Origin: Lactarius indigo
Lineage: Eukaryota; Basidiomycota; Agaricomycetes; Russulales; Russulaceae
DNA length: 64,000 nt
Assembly: GCA_025766275.1 (NCBI GenBank)
Contig: JAFKAC010000009.1
Location: 496,001 to 560,000 of the forward strand
Direction: 5' to 3'
The first letter of the stretch is position 1. Every line of letters starts with the position of its first letter. Position numbers and translations under genes: made by a program. Below, one piece after another: positions 44,919 through 57,400 of the stretch. The notes beneath the pieces are model-generated. The model saw nothing but the letters and a program-made list of their open reading frames with translations, was not told where the DNA came from and did no database searches.

Positions 44919-45948
44919 GTGGCCGTAACAACAAGAGACCAGTGGACGAGCTTCCGTCCATATTCGCTCCAACGAAGAGGAGAACGTAACGTCCCCACGC
45001 GCTTTTTGAAAGCTGCCAGCTGGAGGGAAAGACAAGAGGAAACCGGATACTTTGTGGAATTTAACGGACCTACCAGATTCCGTCCAGTTGAGTTCAACTT
45101 CGACCACCTGTGCTGGGTAGAGGTTACGTGGAATCCCATAGACTCCCAGTGGGACGCAGTACGACCAGCAGGACCCAGATATCACTGTGATATCGACGCG
45201 CGAGAACTCAACAGTCGAACCGACTGGGGCCCCATTGACGGGCAAGTAAGAGAACACTCTACTGGAGAAGTAGTGTCAGAAGAAGAGGAAGAAGAACAAG
45301 GCCAGGAAGAGAGCGAGGGACGAGAGCCGGACCAAACAGAAACGAGCGGAGGAGCAATACAAGATCTCCTTCTCGAACGAGCTGAGTCCGCCCATATCAC
45401 CGAACCAGAACCAATTCACATTCGATCACCAGCCATCATGGCAACTATCACGCGAGCCATGGAAGAAGTAGCGCTTGAAGAATCACGCACCATACGAGCA
45501 GAGGCAAGAGAGACACTTATGCCCATCAATCCAGAGACCGGAAGACGAATGACGGCCGATGACGCCGCAATATTTCGAGCCATAGGGTCCGACAGAGGAG
45601 ACCCGCCGTCGGGAAGACCCGTCACACTAGAGCTGCCTCCAGGAGTAGCCGGACCCAGCGGGGATCCGCCACTGCCACCAGGAGGGGGAGTCCCCTTTGA
45701 TATACGAAGAACCGAGCCGCCGCGAGGACCACCCAGTGGCCCACCAGGAGGAGGTGGAGGCGGTGAAGGCGGCGGAGGAGGGGACGCTGGAAGAGGAGGA
45801 CATCATAACGAAAAACTCACCGGCGAGCCACCTTCCATTTTTGATGGAGACAGACTCAAAGTGGACCAGTTCCTAACACAGTGGCACGTCTATTGGGGCA
45901 TGAATTTGGACGCCCCAATTATGCGAAATGACTACAGGAGATGCCTCC
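44919..45948 (+). pseudogene. Element D gag, first part
   Basis: Open from GTG 44919 (VAVTTRDQWTSF) with TAA five codons upstream at 44901-44903. Shows the conserved N-terminal region (GPTRFRPVEFNFDHLCWVE), acidic block, Gly-rich linker and capsid start. No stop before the KDZ insertion site. Continues at 58952. Confidence 0.88.
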
Positions 45949-46100
45949 ACATAATGATCAGCGGTGGCTTATGTAATTGATACCCCCAACCGACGGTGAG
46001 ATTCTTTAATAGTTCATACTCAGCCGGCGCTGGCCGACGGCGGAGATTCCGCCATAATTGATACTCCAACCGACGTCGGCTGGGTCGGAGATAGTCAGGA
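45949..46100 (+). repeat. Left terminal inverted repeat of the KDZ element
   Basis: About 150 bp; reverse complement of 58797-58943 with few differences except at the outermost 20 bases, where the ends (ACATAATGATCAGCG and CAGCCAATGGATAGCG) align only loosely. Contains the palindrome GGCGGAGATTCCGCC at 46039-46053. Confidence 0.85.
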
Positions 46101-46337
46101 ATAGTTGGGGATTGATGAGTTACTCGAACACAGAATAGAAAGGCTTAGAGGTGGCTATTATATGTGTAGTATCCAAAGGTGATGTGTAATCAATCAAAGG
46201 AGCAAGACTCAGGCATATAAGACCATCCACTCAGATATGTGCAAGCACATCAAATGAATACAAGTGAAACAGAATACATAAGGAGTGTCTGATCACAGGT
46301 GAATGTCAATTGATAGTCTATGCATATTAGGGAGAAT

Positions 46338-46665
46338 ATCTAATAATAATATACCAATCGGGACACCCGCTATAATTGATAGTCTAATTGACAACAGGTG
46401 GGTCAGAGATAGTCGGGGATCTCTGAGGGTCATCATAAGTAAAATATAAATGAACAGAGATCATACAGGCTACTATATAGTCTATTCAGAGGTTATCTAA
46501 TAATAATATACCAATCATGACAACTCTGATAATTGATAGTGTAACTGACGATAGGTGGGTCGGAAATAGTCGGGGATCTCCAACGGACTTCATAAATACA
46601 ATGGAAATGCATTGAGGTCATAGAGGCTACTAGTCTATGTGGAGTATCCAGAGGTCATCTATATT
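46338..46665 (+). repeat. Subterminal direct repeats of the KDZ element
   Basis: Two copies of about 157 bp start at 46338 and 46495 with ATCTAATAATAATATACCAATC, and a third begins to repeat near 46655. Each carries TAATTGATAGT and AGGTGGGTC followed by ATAGTCGGGGATCTC, which resemble the inner part of the terminal repeat. Such arrays are often transposase binding sites; that role is inferred. Confidence 0.75.
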
Positions 46666-47243
46666 CAATAAAATGAGCAGAATGGAATATTTGATCACAA
46701 GTATGTGGTGACTGCTTATAAGTGTCAGAGACAACAGACAGAGTCAAGGCACAGTGAGCTAGAGCGGAGTTCCCGCTTGTGAATACATACAAATGCAGGC
46801 TAGTGGGTGTTGGTGAAAGGAAATACAGGGGAGTAAATAAGGTGAATACAGGATAGGGACCTCATAAGGATATACGACAGGACTTCCTAATTGGATGTGT
46901 AGAGATATAAATGGGTCCCCAATCTTTCAATTGGTGGTTTAACCCCGTAAGATCTCTATAGACATTGCAGGTATTTACCAGACTTGAATATGGTTGTGGA
47001 AGTGCGGATATCCCGAAGCTCATATGCACATACTATTGGTCAACAAATGATAGATTAGTACAGGAGAATATTAAGTAGTAAGTGGAAAGCATGTGCAGAT
47101 ATTCCAGTATGGAAATGTACATATAGACTACCTGGCTAGATAGCTAGGATGAACTTTTGCTGCACCCCTGCCAGTGTCCAAATTCCTGGAGAATGATTAG
47201 AAAAGCGGGATTAATGGCTGGGAAACTATTGCATTGAAAGTAC
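46666..47243. other. Non-coding part of the KDZ left arm
   Basis: No open frame of note. Holds palindrome-like words at 46763-46777 and 47003-47016. Confidence 0.4.
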
Positions 47244-49219
47244 TCACTTGATCTTCTCTGACACCTTGATAAATCGTTTCCTTTTCTCTATAAGTGGGCT
47301 AGTATTGAGTTCCTTCATTTCCTGCACATGGTGTGTATCTGATGGACCTGCTATATCTGAAAGTTGGGATGCTAGTATATCTGGGTAGCTGTGATGGGAT
47401 ATGGACGAGGTACAAACCTGATGATGATGATCTATTGATATTTGAAGATTTATATCCTGGAGAGTCGGGTGTTCCATCATTCCCTAAACATATATCATGA
47501 ATAAATGAAAAACACCATGATAGCAGCCATACTCACCAGGATCAGTTTCATCCTGAGACCCATGAAGTGGAGGAGATTCCACAGCCCATGAATGGTCAGA
47601 TGGCTCATCATGGACAGATGATTCATCCAAAGAATCATCAGTCTTGTCACCCTGAGGATTAGAGTCCTCATTATAGTGAAGGTCAAAGGACTCTTCGTCA
47701 GATCCATCTGATTGCTTGGGTCGAGCACGTCGGATGTTCCGCTTATGTATTGTAGGCTGCCTCGTATCATTGAAGAGTGGGCATGTCGGAACCCACATCA
47801 GGGGATCAATACCTTGGTCTTGCCTATCCCTCCAATGGTCTAGAAGGCGAAAGACCTCATCAATCCGGATCTTGGATGGGTCCTTCCACTCAAAATCATA
47901 TGGAATACATTCCTCATCTATCCAGGCAGATGGATCACTTGACAATGAACCCCATGGAATGGTCTGGTTCTTGATTCCAGTGACATATCCTTATTCACAT
48001 ATGTGACATACTGCAGCACATGAATTGAAGAATGACTCACGGATATGTGCAGTGCAATAGTCCCTCAGCAATGTTTGAACGACCTTAGCTTTATATCCAT
48101 CATGGGAAACAACTGTCGGGAGCTCCGGGAATCCATCTGCATTGAACACAAGGGGGATTGGGGTGGTGATGGTCTTTGAGAGGTCCCTTTTCGGACGTTC
48201 CTTCACAGTATCTGAGGCATGCATTTATTAGATGTAATCACTTGAGACAAGATGATGGGCATAACATACCTTTGGCAAAGCACTGCATCCCAAATTGAGC
48301 CCATTGCTGCCAGAGGGCAGCACTCTTCCAGTCTGGACAGAACTTCCGAAAGTCCTTTCCATCCTGCAATATACTGTTGACATCATTGCTAAGATCGGAT
48401 CAACCGACGCTCAGCAGACATGACCAAGGGATATGTATTTGATTGCTTACAAGCCTATCTTGAGGTCGTTGTCTTCACCCTCATATGCAGTTAGGACAAT
48501 GGAGCGGATTCCGCATGTCTTATAAAGCTGACTTTGGAAGTCCTGGATGATCCGCTCACGCAGAGAGGATGCCATCCTACATAGGAGGTATATGAGGAAT
48601 CAATCAACAGGTGATTTGGATATGTCCATACCTTGATTGAATGTTCTTTGGTGGTGTCTTCTCTGACCACTCCCTAGCAGACTCTTGATACTCCTCTTGA
48701 TCCTCAATAGACAGTTCATTCCATAGAGCAGTGGTTGCATCCTGAAGGGCTCCTATGAATGCAGGACTTCCCGGTTCTGTCCCAGAGGTCTCCTTTGCAA
48801 GCCTTAAGACCTCATCACGGTTCAGATGATAGAATGCGTTCCTGGCGGACCATTTACGAGTAAACTTGATGTATTGACGCTTGGGGTGGACATAGTGGTT
48901 ATAAAACCACTTGTGGATTTTCTGGGATGGGAAATGAGAAGGATGGTCCGATATTCATAGTGAAACATGCCTTTCTTGCATCCTTCTTGTCAAAGGGTGT
49001 ATTAGCAGGGCGGAGATGATACAGCTCTCCCATAGCCTTCTCAACAATCCTAGTGCGATCATGAGTATCAGCCTCTTGGAACTTATCGAGATATTCTAGT
49101 AGAATGTCTCCATCTCGAGGGGTAATAGAGAATCCTGTGTTAACAGATTGCTCCCCATAGCTCTGTAAGCTTGAGGGATCTCCGCTACCATCAGAATCAT
49201 TGAGGTATTCATTCTGCAT
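47244..49219 (-). CDS. KDZ cargo gene a: conserved fungal protein of unknown function
   Basis: At least eight exons. Exon 1 (49219-48971, MQNEYLNDSDG to FDKKDARK) joins exon 2 (from 48921, KIHKWFYNHYVHPKRQ) across a 49-bp intron starting GC instead of GT. Further exons give KFTRKWSARNAFYHLNRDEV, ALWNELSIEDQEEY, RERIIQDFQSQLYKTCGIRS, DFRKFCPDWKSAALWQQW, a second conserved domain (DPSAWIDEECIPYDFEWKDP, VFRLLDHWRDRQ, LMWVPTCPLF) and an acidic, Ser-rich tail ending in a Lys-rich stretch (EKRKRFIKVSEKIK). From memory, similar proteins are common in agaricomycetes; I cannot name a function. The ALWNEL...DQEEYQESA segment is faintly like an HMG box, which is only a suggestion. Confidence 0.7.
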
Positions 49220-49826
49220 AATGGATGAGATGAGGATGGATAGATGGACAAGGTATGGTGATTGAGAGGATGGACAAATGTACTAGGTGTGACGCTTAAG
49301 TGGATGGATATGAGCATCTCATTGTGATGGCCAGTCATTAAATATGTTCCTGTGATACAATAGAGAATCGGATGATGGTCGGGAATGGTCCGACATCAAG
49401 CACCAATACAATGAAACTGTTTGAGCAATGTGGGGTATCATATTGTGCAAGAGGATGTCCTGACGTGTAATAGCCATGGCATGACTTGGTATTACAATGT
49501 TCTAATAGTGGACCTCTGCACCTGAAGATGAGACATATGTGAAACATGTATGGACATGTGGAGACAACAGATGGGGCAGAAAGGAGCACTTAAGGATTTG
49601 ATATCAGAGTGGACATATGTGATGATATAATGGTCGTAGTACATGTATCGGGCGAAGCGGACGTCCGGCTATGTATATCCGCCATACAGCCCATTCAATT
49701 GACATTTACATATAACATGGTACAGGCATCGGGAGAAGCGGAAATCCGACCAACTATATCCGCTATGTGTTCCATTTGATCGACAGCTACATATGACATG
49801 TTACATGGGCTACGCAATAGTGCAGA
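49220..49826. other. Spacer between KDZ cargo genes a and b
   Basis: No supported gene. Contains palindrome-like words at 49656-49670 and 49737-49750 in a repeated context: GCATCGGGAGAAGCGG near 49726 parallels GTATCGGGCGAAGCGG near 49645. Confidence 0.45.
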
Positions 49827-50861
49827 TCACCCGAGGGCGGCTGCAGTCTGTTCAATCTCAAGAACTACCTTGTGAAGCTCGTCATTTATGTCTTTAAAAT
49901 TAGCCCTAAGCTTGGTGACTGTTTCCCACAGTTGTGCAAGCCGAATCTTGAGCGCAGCTGTCCTGGCATCCAATTCGCCAAGGTCTTGGGGCTTTGTGGT
50001 GGCAGGGATGGTGATACCCATCGGATGCATGGTGCTGGTGGGAGCGGATGTCCCGGGAGATGCAGACGGCTTTGTGGGGAGCTCCGCAGCACTACGAGTT
50101 ACAGGGCGAGTCACCCCACTGCGGACGTCCTGCGACTTGTCCGATGCGATGGGCTGTATGCATATGTCTTTAGGATCTGTGGGATGTGTGTAATAGATGT
50201 ATAAATACGTACCCGTGCTTTTGGAACGCCCGCCTTTCTGTCAGACGTCTTAGTAACATTGGGCAGTCGTTCAGGATCTGCACCATCGATATCCATGATA
50301 TCCGAATCCTAGAATAGAGGTAATGTGTGAATATGATATAAAGCACACTTAGACATACCTGCGTCTCTGCAGACGTTGAGTCCACTAGGGATAAGTCAAC
50401 AACAGCAGCAGAGGGTTTCCCCTTAGCTGCGGAGCCCGCCGGACCTCCCTGCGGGCGACCCATGAGCCTTTGAGATGCAGGGATGAGGTCCATGAAGTCG
50501 TCGAGTGGGGATGCACCCCGGACCTTCATCCTCTTCGCATCAGGCTGTAGGGGACGATGTTAGTATGTATCAGGCATATAGTGATCTAATTCCATACCTT
50601 GGTGCGTACATCCTTGTTACCCACCGCCTTGGGGAGTGGAATGACTGGAGATGGAACGCTTGACAGAAAGTCAAAGCCATCATCTTCCACAGCCGCTTTT
50701 GGGGCCGGCGGAGGTCCCATCGACTTGGACTTAGCACGATTAGGGGGCTTGATGGGAGCAGGCATGGGCTTGATGGGAGGAGGCTGGGGCTTACTTGGGG
50801 CGGGCTGGGATCGCTCAGATGTGCGAGACTGAGAGCGGGAAGAGCGGGGAGCGTCGGACAT
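49827..50861 (-). CDS. KDZ cargo gene b: Pro/Ser-rich protein with C-terminal coiled coil
   Basis: Starts MSDAPRSSRSQSRTSE at 50861. A proline-rich stretch (KPQPPPIKPMPAPIKPPNRA) and DGFDFLSSVPSP follow. Introns near 50590-50550, 50355-50310 and 50210-50170 connect to RMKVRGASPLDDFMDLIPAS, DIMDIDGADPERLPNVTK and VTRPVTRSAAELPTKPS. The C-terminus (IRLAQLWETVTKLRANFKDI) is a predicted coiled coil and ends at 49827. No known domain. The exon pattern is convincing, precise borders less so. It is divergent from gene c with about 250 bp between starts, so the two may be co-regulated. Confidence 0.6.
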
Positions 50862-51113
50862 AGTTGCTGTGCTCTGAGAAGTGAGGAGGCCTAGTTCAGC
50901 GAATATATTATTGTTTCAAACGTGTCCCAATCAGATTCGATGTGTACGCATATGTACATGTGATCTGTCTTCGATTGGAAGCATGGGATCGGACATCGGA
51001 CATGGGTCGTGGGAAGTCCGATGGAGCCCGACATGGTTCTTTGGGGGTTATTCTGTGAGCGCATATCTCTCCCATATCTCCCCTGCATATCCCGCCCCGC
51101 CACATCACTTGCA

Positions 51114-52993
51114 ATGGCTAAGAAAGCTGTCACAGAATTGACGAAGGATGAGACTGTCATGCTTGTGATAGCTGCTAAGTGCCTGGCAGCGATTAGACAC
51201 GTTGCGGAGGTCCCTACGACGGCTGAGCAACTGGCCATGCTCAACAAGCATGTCAGTGTGGAGCTGGTAAGTCAGTTCGATAAATATACTGAGCAATAAA
51301 CTGATACATGTTATAGAAGACAGTTAGTGCGATATTCAGACGGTATATAGACCGCCCCAAGAAGCCCAGGCTTCATGCAGTCGCACAGGTAATGGGATAT
51401 GAGTGGGGGAACGCTAGGCGGGAGTCCCGCGATCCAGACTGGGACAATGTAACCATCGATTACATTGCATCTCTATGTGAAAAACAAGAGATAATAAGTC
51501 CGGACTGGCACGAAGCATACACATCTATCGATCTAAGCAAGTATCTGGAGGGTATTCAGCTGAAGAAGATGTGGTGGGCTCCTGTCAACGAATATGTGGA
51601 TGATCGTACGTCCCCTGCATACACTTGTTCCATCGCTCACTTGTGCCAAGTCGCTATGGATGAGCCAGCAGATGACCCGGCAGATGACCCGGCGGATGAG
51701 CCTGCAGATGGCTCTGCGGACGAGCCTGCGGATGATCCCACAGATGATCCTGGGGATGGCTCAACTCATCCATCCAGACCAGAGTTGTCCCTCGCAAGCG
51801 CAACGCTTCCCGACAAGGGAAAGGCTCGAGCTGATCCACCACCATCTGAGCCTTTGAAGCATCCATATGGCCTGCGGAACAAGAAGCGGCCTGCTCCGGC
51901 GAGCCCCGATGAACCAACTGTGGAGTCAGAGGAAACAACCCCTCGGAAGTCCGGCAAGTCGCAAGTTGAGGTGGTTATTTCATCCCCTCCTCGTGCCAAA
52001 CAGCGCCCACGTCTTGAAGAGGATAGTACGGTTGAGGCCACGGGTCTGGTGAGCATTGTGGACTTATTCTATCATTTTATTGGCTACTATATTCGCTGCA
52101 GGATATGTGTGGCCCATGTATAACTCGCAAAGCAAAGGCGTGCAAGCCCCAGGCCAATGTGAGGCGCTTGACGTCCGCTTGTGTCGCCTGTGCGACTCTA
52201 CACAAGACCTGCAGTCCGCCTGCATCCTGGGGCATCAGGCCGCATTGGATGGGGGACGCCCGATCCGCCTCGTCCGTACGCACGCAAACCCCGAGTAAGT
52301 CCGGTATATTTCCGAACGCGAATGTGCCAGAGATATCACTTATAATATCTAGGCATTCTTGTGGATGCGCAAATTGAAGCTCTTGCGCAACGGGTGGACA
52401 AACTGTCCAGCGAAATACGTAATTTGAAGAAGGACCAGGCCACATCGATGGAGGAGAACTGTTGTGGACGACGTCGAACGAACCAGAAGTTGCAGGACGC
52501 TCTCCTCATGCTGGGAGTGCTCTTGGAGAAGCAGGGGGTTGATTCTTCCTCTATCCCCGGCATCGGACAGCCCGCTTCTAGCACCACTAATTCCCCTGGC
52601 CTCCAGGCCACATCTTCGCCAGGAATCCCCTTATCTTTACTCAAACTTTCAGATGCGCGTTCAAATGCATCATCGAAACTTCAAGCGTCGTTTCAGAGCC
52701 CCGCCAAGTGATGGGTATGTATTATTCTTATAGCGGATGTCCCGCTCTGACATGTGTTTCAAGTGGATCGATTGGGTGGGAGTGCCCCTGCCTCCAAGGC
52801 CACATCCGTCACCTCTCGCCATTCTGTGGCCTCACACCATTCCTCTACGGGTGGGCCGCTGCGCCAATCATCAGGTGAGTAGTTTGTGTTTCTTGGCTGT
52901 TTCATGCACACCTAACGTATGTTTCAAGTTGCGCGTTCGGGTGGGAGTGCTGCATCACGCAGGCCATCGCCGGAGATCCCCCCCACACAGTAA
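51114..52993 (+). CDS. KDZ cargo gene c: protein with Zn-cluster-like cysteines and coiled coil
   Basis: Exon 1 51114-51266 (MAKKAVTELTKDETVMLV), 50-bp intron, exon 2 from 51317. A degenerate repeat encodes DEPADDPADDP units (51660-51760). The third exon begins DMCGPCITRKAKAC and continues to CVACATLHKTC, giving C-x2-C-x7-C then C-x2-C-x6-C, close to the Zn(II)2Cys6 DNA-binding cluster but with one extra residue in the first loop. The next exon starts with a coiled coil (AQIEALAQRVDKLSSEIRNL), the usual partner of such clusters. Two short Ser-rich exons with a repeated GGSA motif lead to a stop at 52991-52993. A DNA-binding regulator is a reasonable guess, not proven. Confidence 0.62.
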
Positions 52994-53594
52994 ATAATCG
53001 AATATGCGTTTTAGGACAATTTGTAATCACGTAGTCGGACTTCCCTATTTGAATGAATCGGTACATGTGACGTGTGTGCAATCAGTTTCATGTGATCCAT
53101 CTGTCATTTGCTTCATGTGACCCATCTGTAACATGTGACGTTGTACATCATATGACTTGATTCCCATATGTGGGATTCTGCAAAGCTGAGTGGCATGCGA
53201 CTTAATACATCGGACCATCCGGAATAAACCCGACTCACACCCTAAATACATCTCCATTAAGTGGTCGGCACATTGCAAAGGCGGGATACATGGCTGAATA
53301 TCTCTGTAGTAAAGCTGGCAGGTTGTATCACATATGCCTTCTATAGATCATATCAAATATGCATGTGTTTAGAGTATTGTATGTCTAGTATTATTCCTTC
53401 ACCATTCATATGTGACATTGAAACAGCGGACCGTCCGACATTCATGCCATGTCATATATTGAGGTGTAGTCTAACAATTACCATAGATCCTCAGGCAGCG
53501 TTTCATGTATCTTCAGCAAGGCCAAACCTGTTTCACATGTCCATGGTATTTATATTGCTTCAGGTTTAGCTACTCTATTGCTCTACTACCAATC

Positions 53595-54228
53595 ATGCAG
53601 TCTCACACATCCAAAGGCAAACTTGTATCATCCACATCAAAGCCCTCCCGGTACACCAGCATCATTCACGAACATAAGCGGATCTCCCGCTCCCCCCCTC
53701 TCCACACTCCCACCATGTTTTCTGATCCTGTGGACGACTCACCCTCTGATACACAATCATTTGATGAGGATGACATGTATGGCTCAGATGGTGATGTTGA
53801 AACCATCAGTCTGAAACCCCTGCTGGAACATGTTTCTGAGGAGCAAGAAACAAGTTCAATCAATCAATGTGTGGTATGTACCTGTCACCATCAATTCTTC
53901 CTATTCCATCTTACCTTTCAAGGCGGATGTGCAACATCCTTTGGAGGAGCAGGAAAGCTCACTCAATGAATATGAGGTGTGTACCTGTCATTGTCAATCC
54001 ATTCCATCCATCTTACCTTTCAAGGTGGACATGGATATCATTTCCGACTCAGAGAATATACACAGGAGTGTGAATGACTTCTCCCTCATGGTAAGGGCAC
54101 TGTGTGAGGCAGAAGGGATTGATGTTTCCAATATTTCACATGGAACAGAAGATAGCCTGTATCATGATGATGGGTTGGATCATGCATCGGAGATGTCTTC
54201 GGAATTAGGAAATACTAATGATAGTTGA
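53595..54228 (+). CDS. KDZ cargo gene d: small acidic protein with a duplicated exon-intron unit
   Basis: Three exons (53595-53873, 53923-53976, 54025-54228) join in frame to about 178 residues. It is rich in Ser, Asp and Glu (SFDEDDMYGSDGDVETIS, ISDSENIHRS). The end of exon 1 plus intron 1 and exon 2 plus intron 2 are near copies: both exon ends encode EEQE-S-SxNxxx and both introns contain GTACCTGTCA and TCTTACCTTTCAAG. An internal duplication therefore created exon 2. No known domain. Confidence 0.6.
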
Positions 54229-54454
54229 TTAGAAGGTCCTCCATGATGTAGACTATTGTACTGTGGTCGTACTGTCTCATGTAGGGTTTCACATTGGGAC
54301 TGGTTTCAGATTTGAAGGTTGGACAACACCACTAGTGGATCAACCAGGTGTATAGATCATTGAGGATGCTCAGGTATATTTAAGAATGGAGATAATCCAT
54401 GTCACCCATTGACTTTCATTCACACCATCTTCATTCTATCCATTTCCATTCATC

Positions 54455-57400
54455 ATGCCTCCAAAGAATACCTTCACCATTCCCATGGGAGATGTTGTTG
54501 AGGTTGTTAACCAGACACGGAAGACTAAGCGGGGACTCCGTACCACTGTAAAGGAAGTCCCTTTCCACTTAAAGAAGGGGAAGTCAGGTCAAGCTTCAAT
54601 GTCTCAAACTGGAGTGGAGACCACTATGGAGACAGTACAGTCACAGTCATCCAGGGACTCACCACATGGGATAGAGGAATCACATACCCTTCACCACATA
54701 GAGCCATATGAACCTGATTTGCAAGACTTTCAAGCAGAGGAATCCCAGCCCCAACAAAGTGTATGTCCACAAACCTCCTATGATCATTGTCGGACTTCTG
54801 ATTATTCGTAGACACCAATGAGCCAGTGGACAGACATGCGGAGCAGATACATCCACCTTTTGCTCGAGATGGAGGGTCTGACAAGTGCTCCAAATTGCTC
54901 TATGTGTACCAGTTCGATGCAGATCAAGTGCTCCGATTGTATTGGAGGAAAGTACTTCTGCAAGGAATGTTGCCTTCAAACACATATGCGATCCCCATTC
55001 CATCGGGTGTCCTGCTGGACTGGCACACACTTTGCACCAATGTCATTAATGTCAATTGGATTTAAGCTCTGCTTTGGTCATGATGGGAGGCCATGTCCAC
55101 TTACAGTGGAGGTATGAACATATCAGATATATGAATCGCACATATACTCATATATCCATAGGGACACCAAGCATCAGATGGGACACAGCGCAGAAAGCGG
55201 ACATCCTGTCAGACTCGTTCTGCATCACTTGTATCTGTTGAGGAAGAGCAGGCTCATTCGTCGGGAGGTCCGCAGCCTTCGTCACAAACTCTTGAAGATA
55301 TGCCTGGGATTTCAGACACATTGTTTGACTTTGTTGGGGATGTGTTGGATCCCTCTGAGGGAAACACACGACGCACTCGGACCACAATGTCGGGAAACCC
55401 GCTGATCACCGTTGTCAATCAAACAGGTGTCTTTGATATGGATGTACTCTTCTGCATATGCCCCAATGCTGGTGCCAATGATGAGCAACTACTCCAAGCT
55501 GGAATATTTCCTTCAACCTTCAAGCAGATTGAGACTGCATTCACCTTCTCAGTTCTGGATGACTTCTTGGCTGACAACCTGGAGTGCAAGACAACTGCAC
55601 AACAGTACTATTCTAAGCTTCAGAGCATCACCAATCGGATGTTCCCTGACCATGTCCCGGTGAGTATCAATGCTATCCTGATACTGCATAACATCTTATT
55701 GATGGAGACATATAGAACCTCTACAAACAGCTCTTGAGGGCATCCCGACAATGGAGGGACTTGAAGAATAGGATTGAAAGCGGTTTGGGACATCAGCACA
55801 CAGGGACATCCGCTAATGAAGGGTCCATGGCCATATTCTGTCCAGCCTGTCCACAGCCAGGCATCAATCTACCAGATGATTGGAGGACCAGATATAATGA
55901 TAAGCCGTATGTATTCATTGAGAACATGTCAAATATCTCAGTATTGACTTGCTCGAAGGAATCAACTCATCCGAACCTTCATAATGGATGGCAACTTCTC
56001 AGCAGAGCACATGAGGTGTAGGACAGGAGATACGGACGTTCCGCTATCAGCGGGGATGGCCTTCATGGCAAATCCCAATTCATATAAGGCTCATCTGCAT
56101 AGTGGGCAAGAGATTTCCCAGGTATGTCAGATACTATTGACAGTGACTGTTGTCTTATAGTCTCATAGCCCAGCACATGTAACACATACAGGGCCATTGA
56201 ACAGGCCAATTCAAGTCGTCCACACCTTGATGTTACAGGCATCGGAGCAACCGCATGCTGTCATGGATTCTTTGTCCCTACATCTGTAGTTGACTTCCAG
56301 AAGGGAGAGAGGTATGTCCGACGCATTAAGCACCCTAAGTATGGAATTGATAATTGATGTATGTTTGATGTCAGGCAAATCAATATGGACTATAGCCTTT
56401 GCAAGGCCCTTTCCTACAATATGGGGGACATCCCTGTGGCCTTGGTCATGTATGATATCATGTGCCAATATGGTGTTCACTTCAAGGAAAGGGTGGAGAA
56501 GAGCCCGGAGTTATCTCTGTCTAGCTCATTGCAACTTCGCACTGGGATTGGCCTCTTTCATATCCATGGCCATCAAGATTCATGCTTACCCCGCTTTTCC
56601 CCAAGCTATATCCCTGGAGCGAAGCAGGTGGATGGAGAGATCATTGAGACATTGTGGGCACCACTCAATAACATCTCACGGAGCATCCGTGGGATGTCCC
56701 TTGCCCATCGCCAGGAGGTATTGGATGCACATATGAACCATTCCAATTGGAAGAAGATGGTCCGCATTGGTCCGTTTAATCCGTATCTATAATCCATTTG
56801 ATTCTAATATAATAATGTTCCAGTTCCATCACTTCTGAAGTGGTGGAAACGGATGGATAATGGTATAGATCTCAGTGCTGAGATATTAGACACTCTCAAT
56901 GCAAGGTTCAAGAAGAAGACTAAACGATGGCTTAAGGCAGAAAGTCATGCTCAATCAAACAGGCATGAAGACCCCACTTTAATGGACATATATGATACAG
57001 TGACATCCAAAGGTATTGTGACCTGACAAATCCTATGTATTCTATACTAATGTCTATCATTAGCTCCCTCTCGTGCAGAGGTTCAGCAGCAGCTGATTTC
57101 GGAGGAGAGCGGAGATATTACCGCTCATGGTCAAACATCTTGGATTGCATGTGGGATAAAGATCCAGGAGTTGCAGTGAGTCCATCCAATGACCCATTTG
57201 ACTGTTGGTTAACATCCACTCTGTAAAGGCTTGCTATCAGATATCAACTCCAAGCACATGGTCTGAAGATCAACACTGAGGAGGCTCAAGTCATTGAAAA
57301 CAAGCGGAGTCACCTTCAGAAGCTCATTGACATATTTGAGCACCAGGGAGATTCCTTCCTACTCCACCAGCCGCTTGCAGATGATTCCTCAATAGTGCCT

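Noticed and set aside
47244..49219. Firm HMG-box call for cargo gene a
   Set aside because: Only one helix-like stretch (ALWNEL...DQEEY) resembles the family; not enough to name it.
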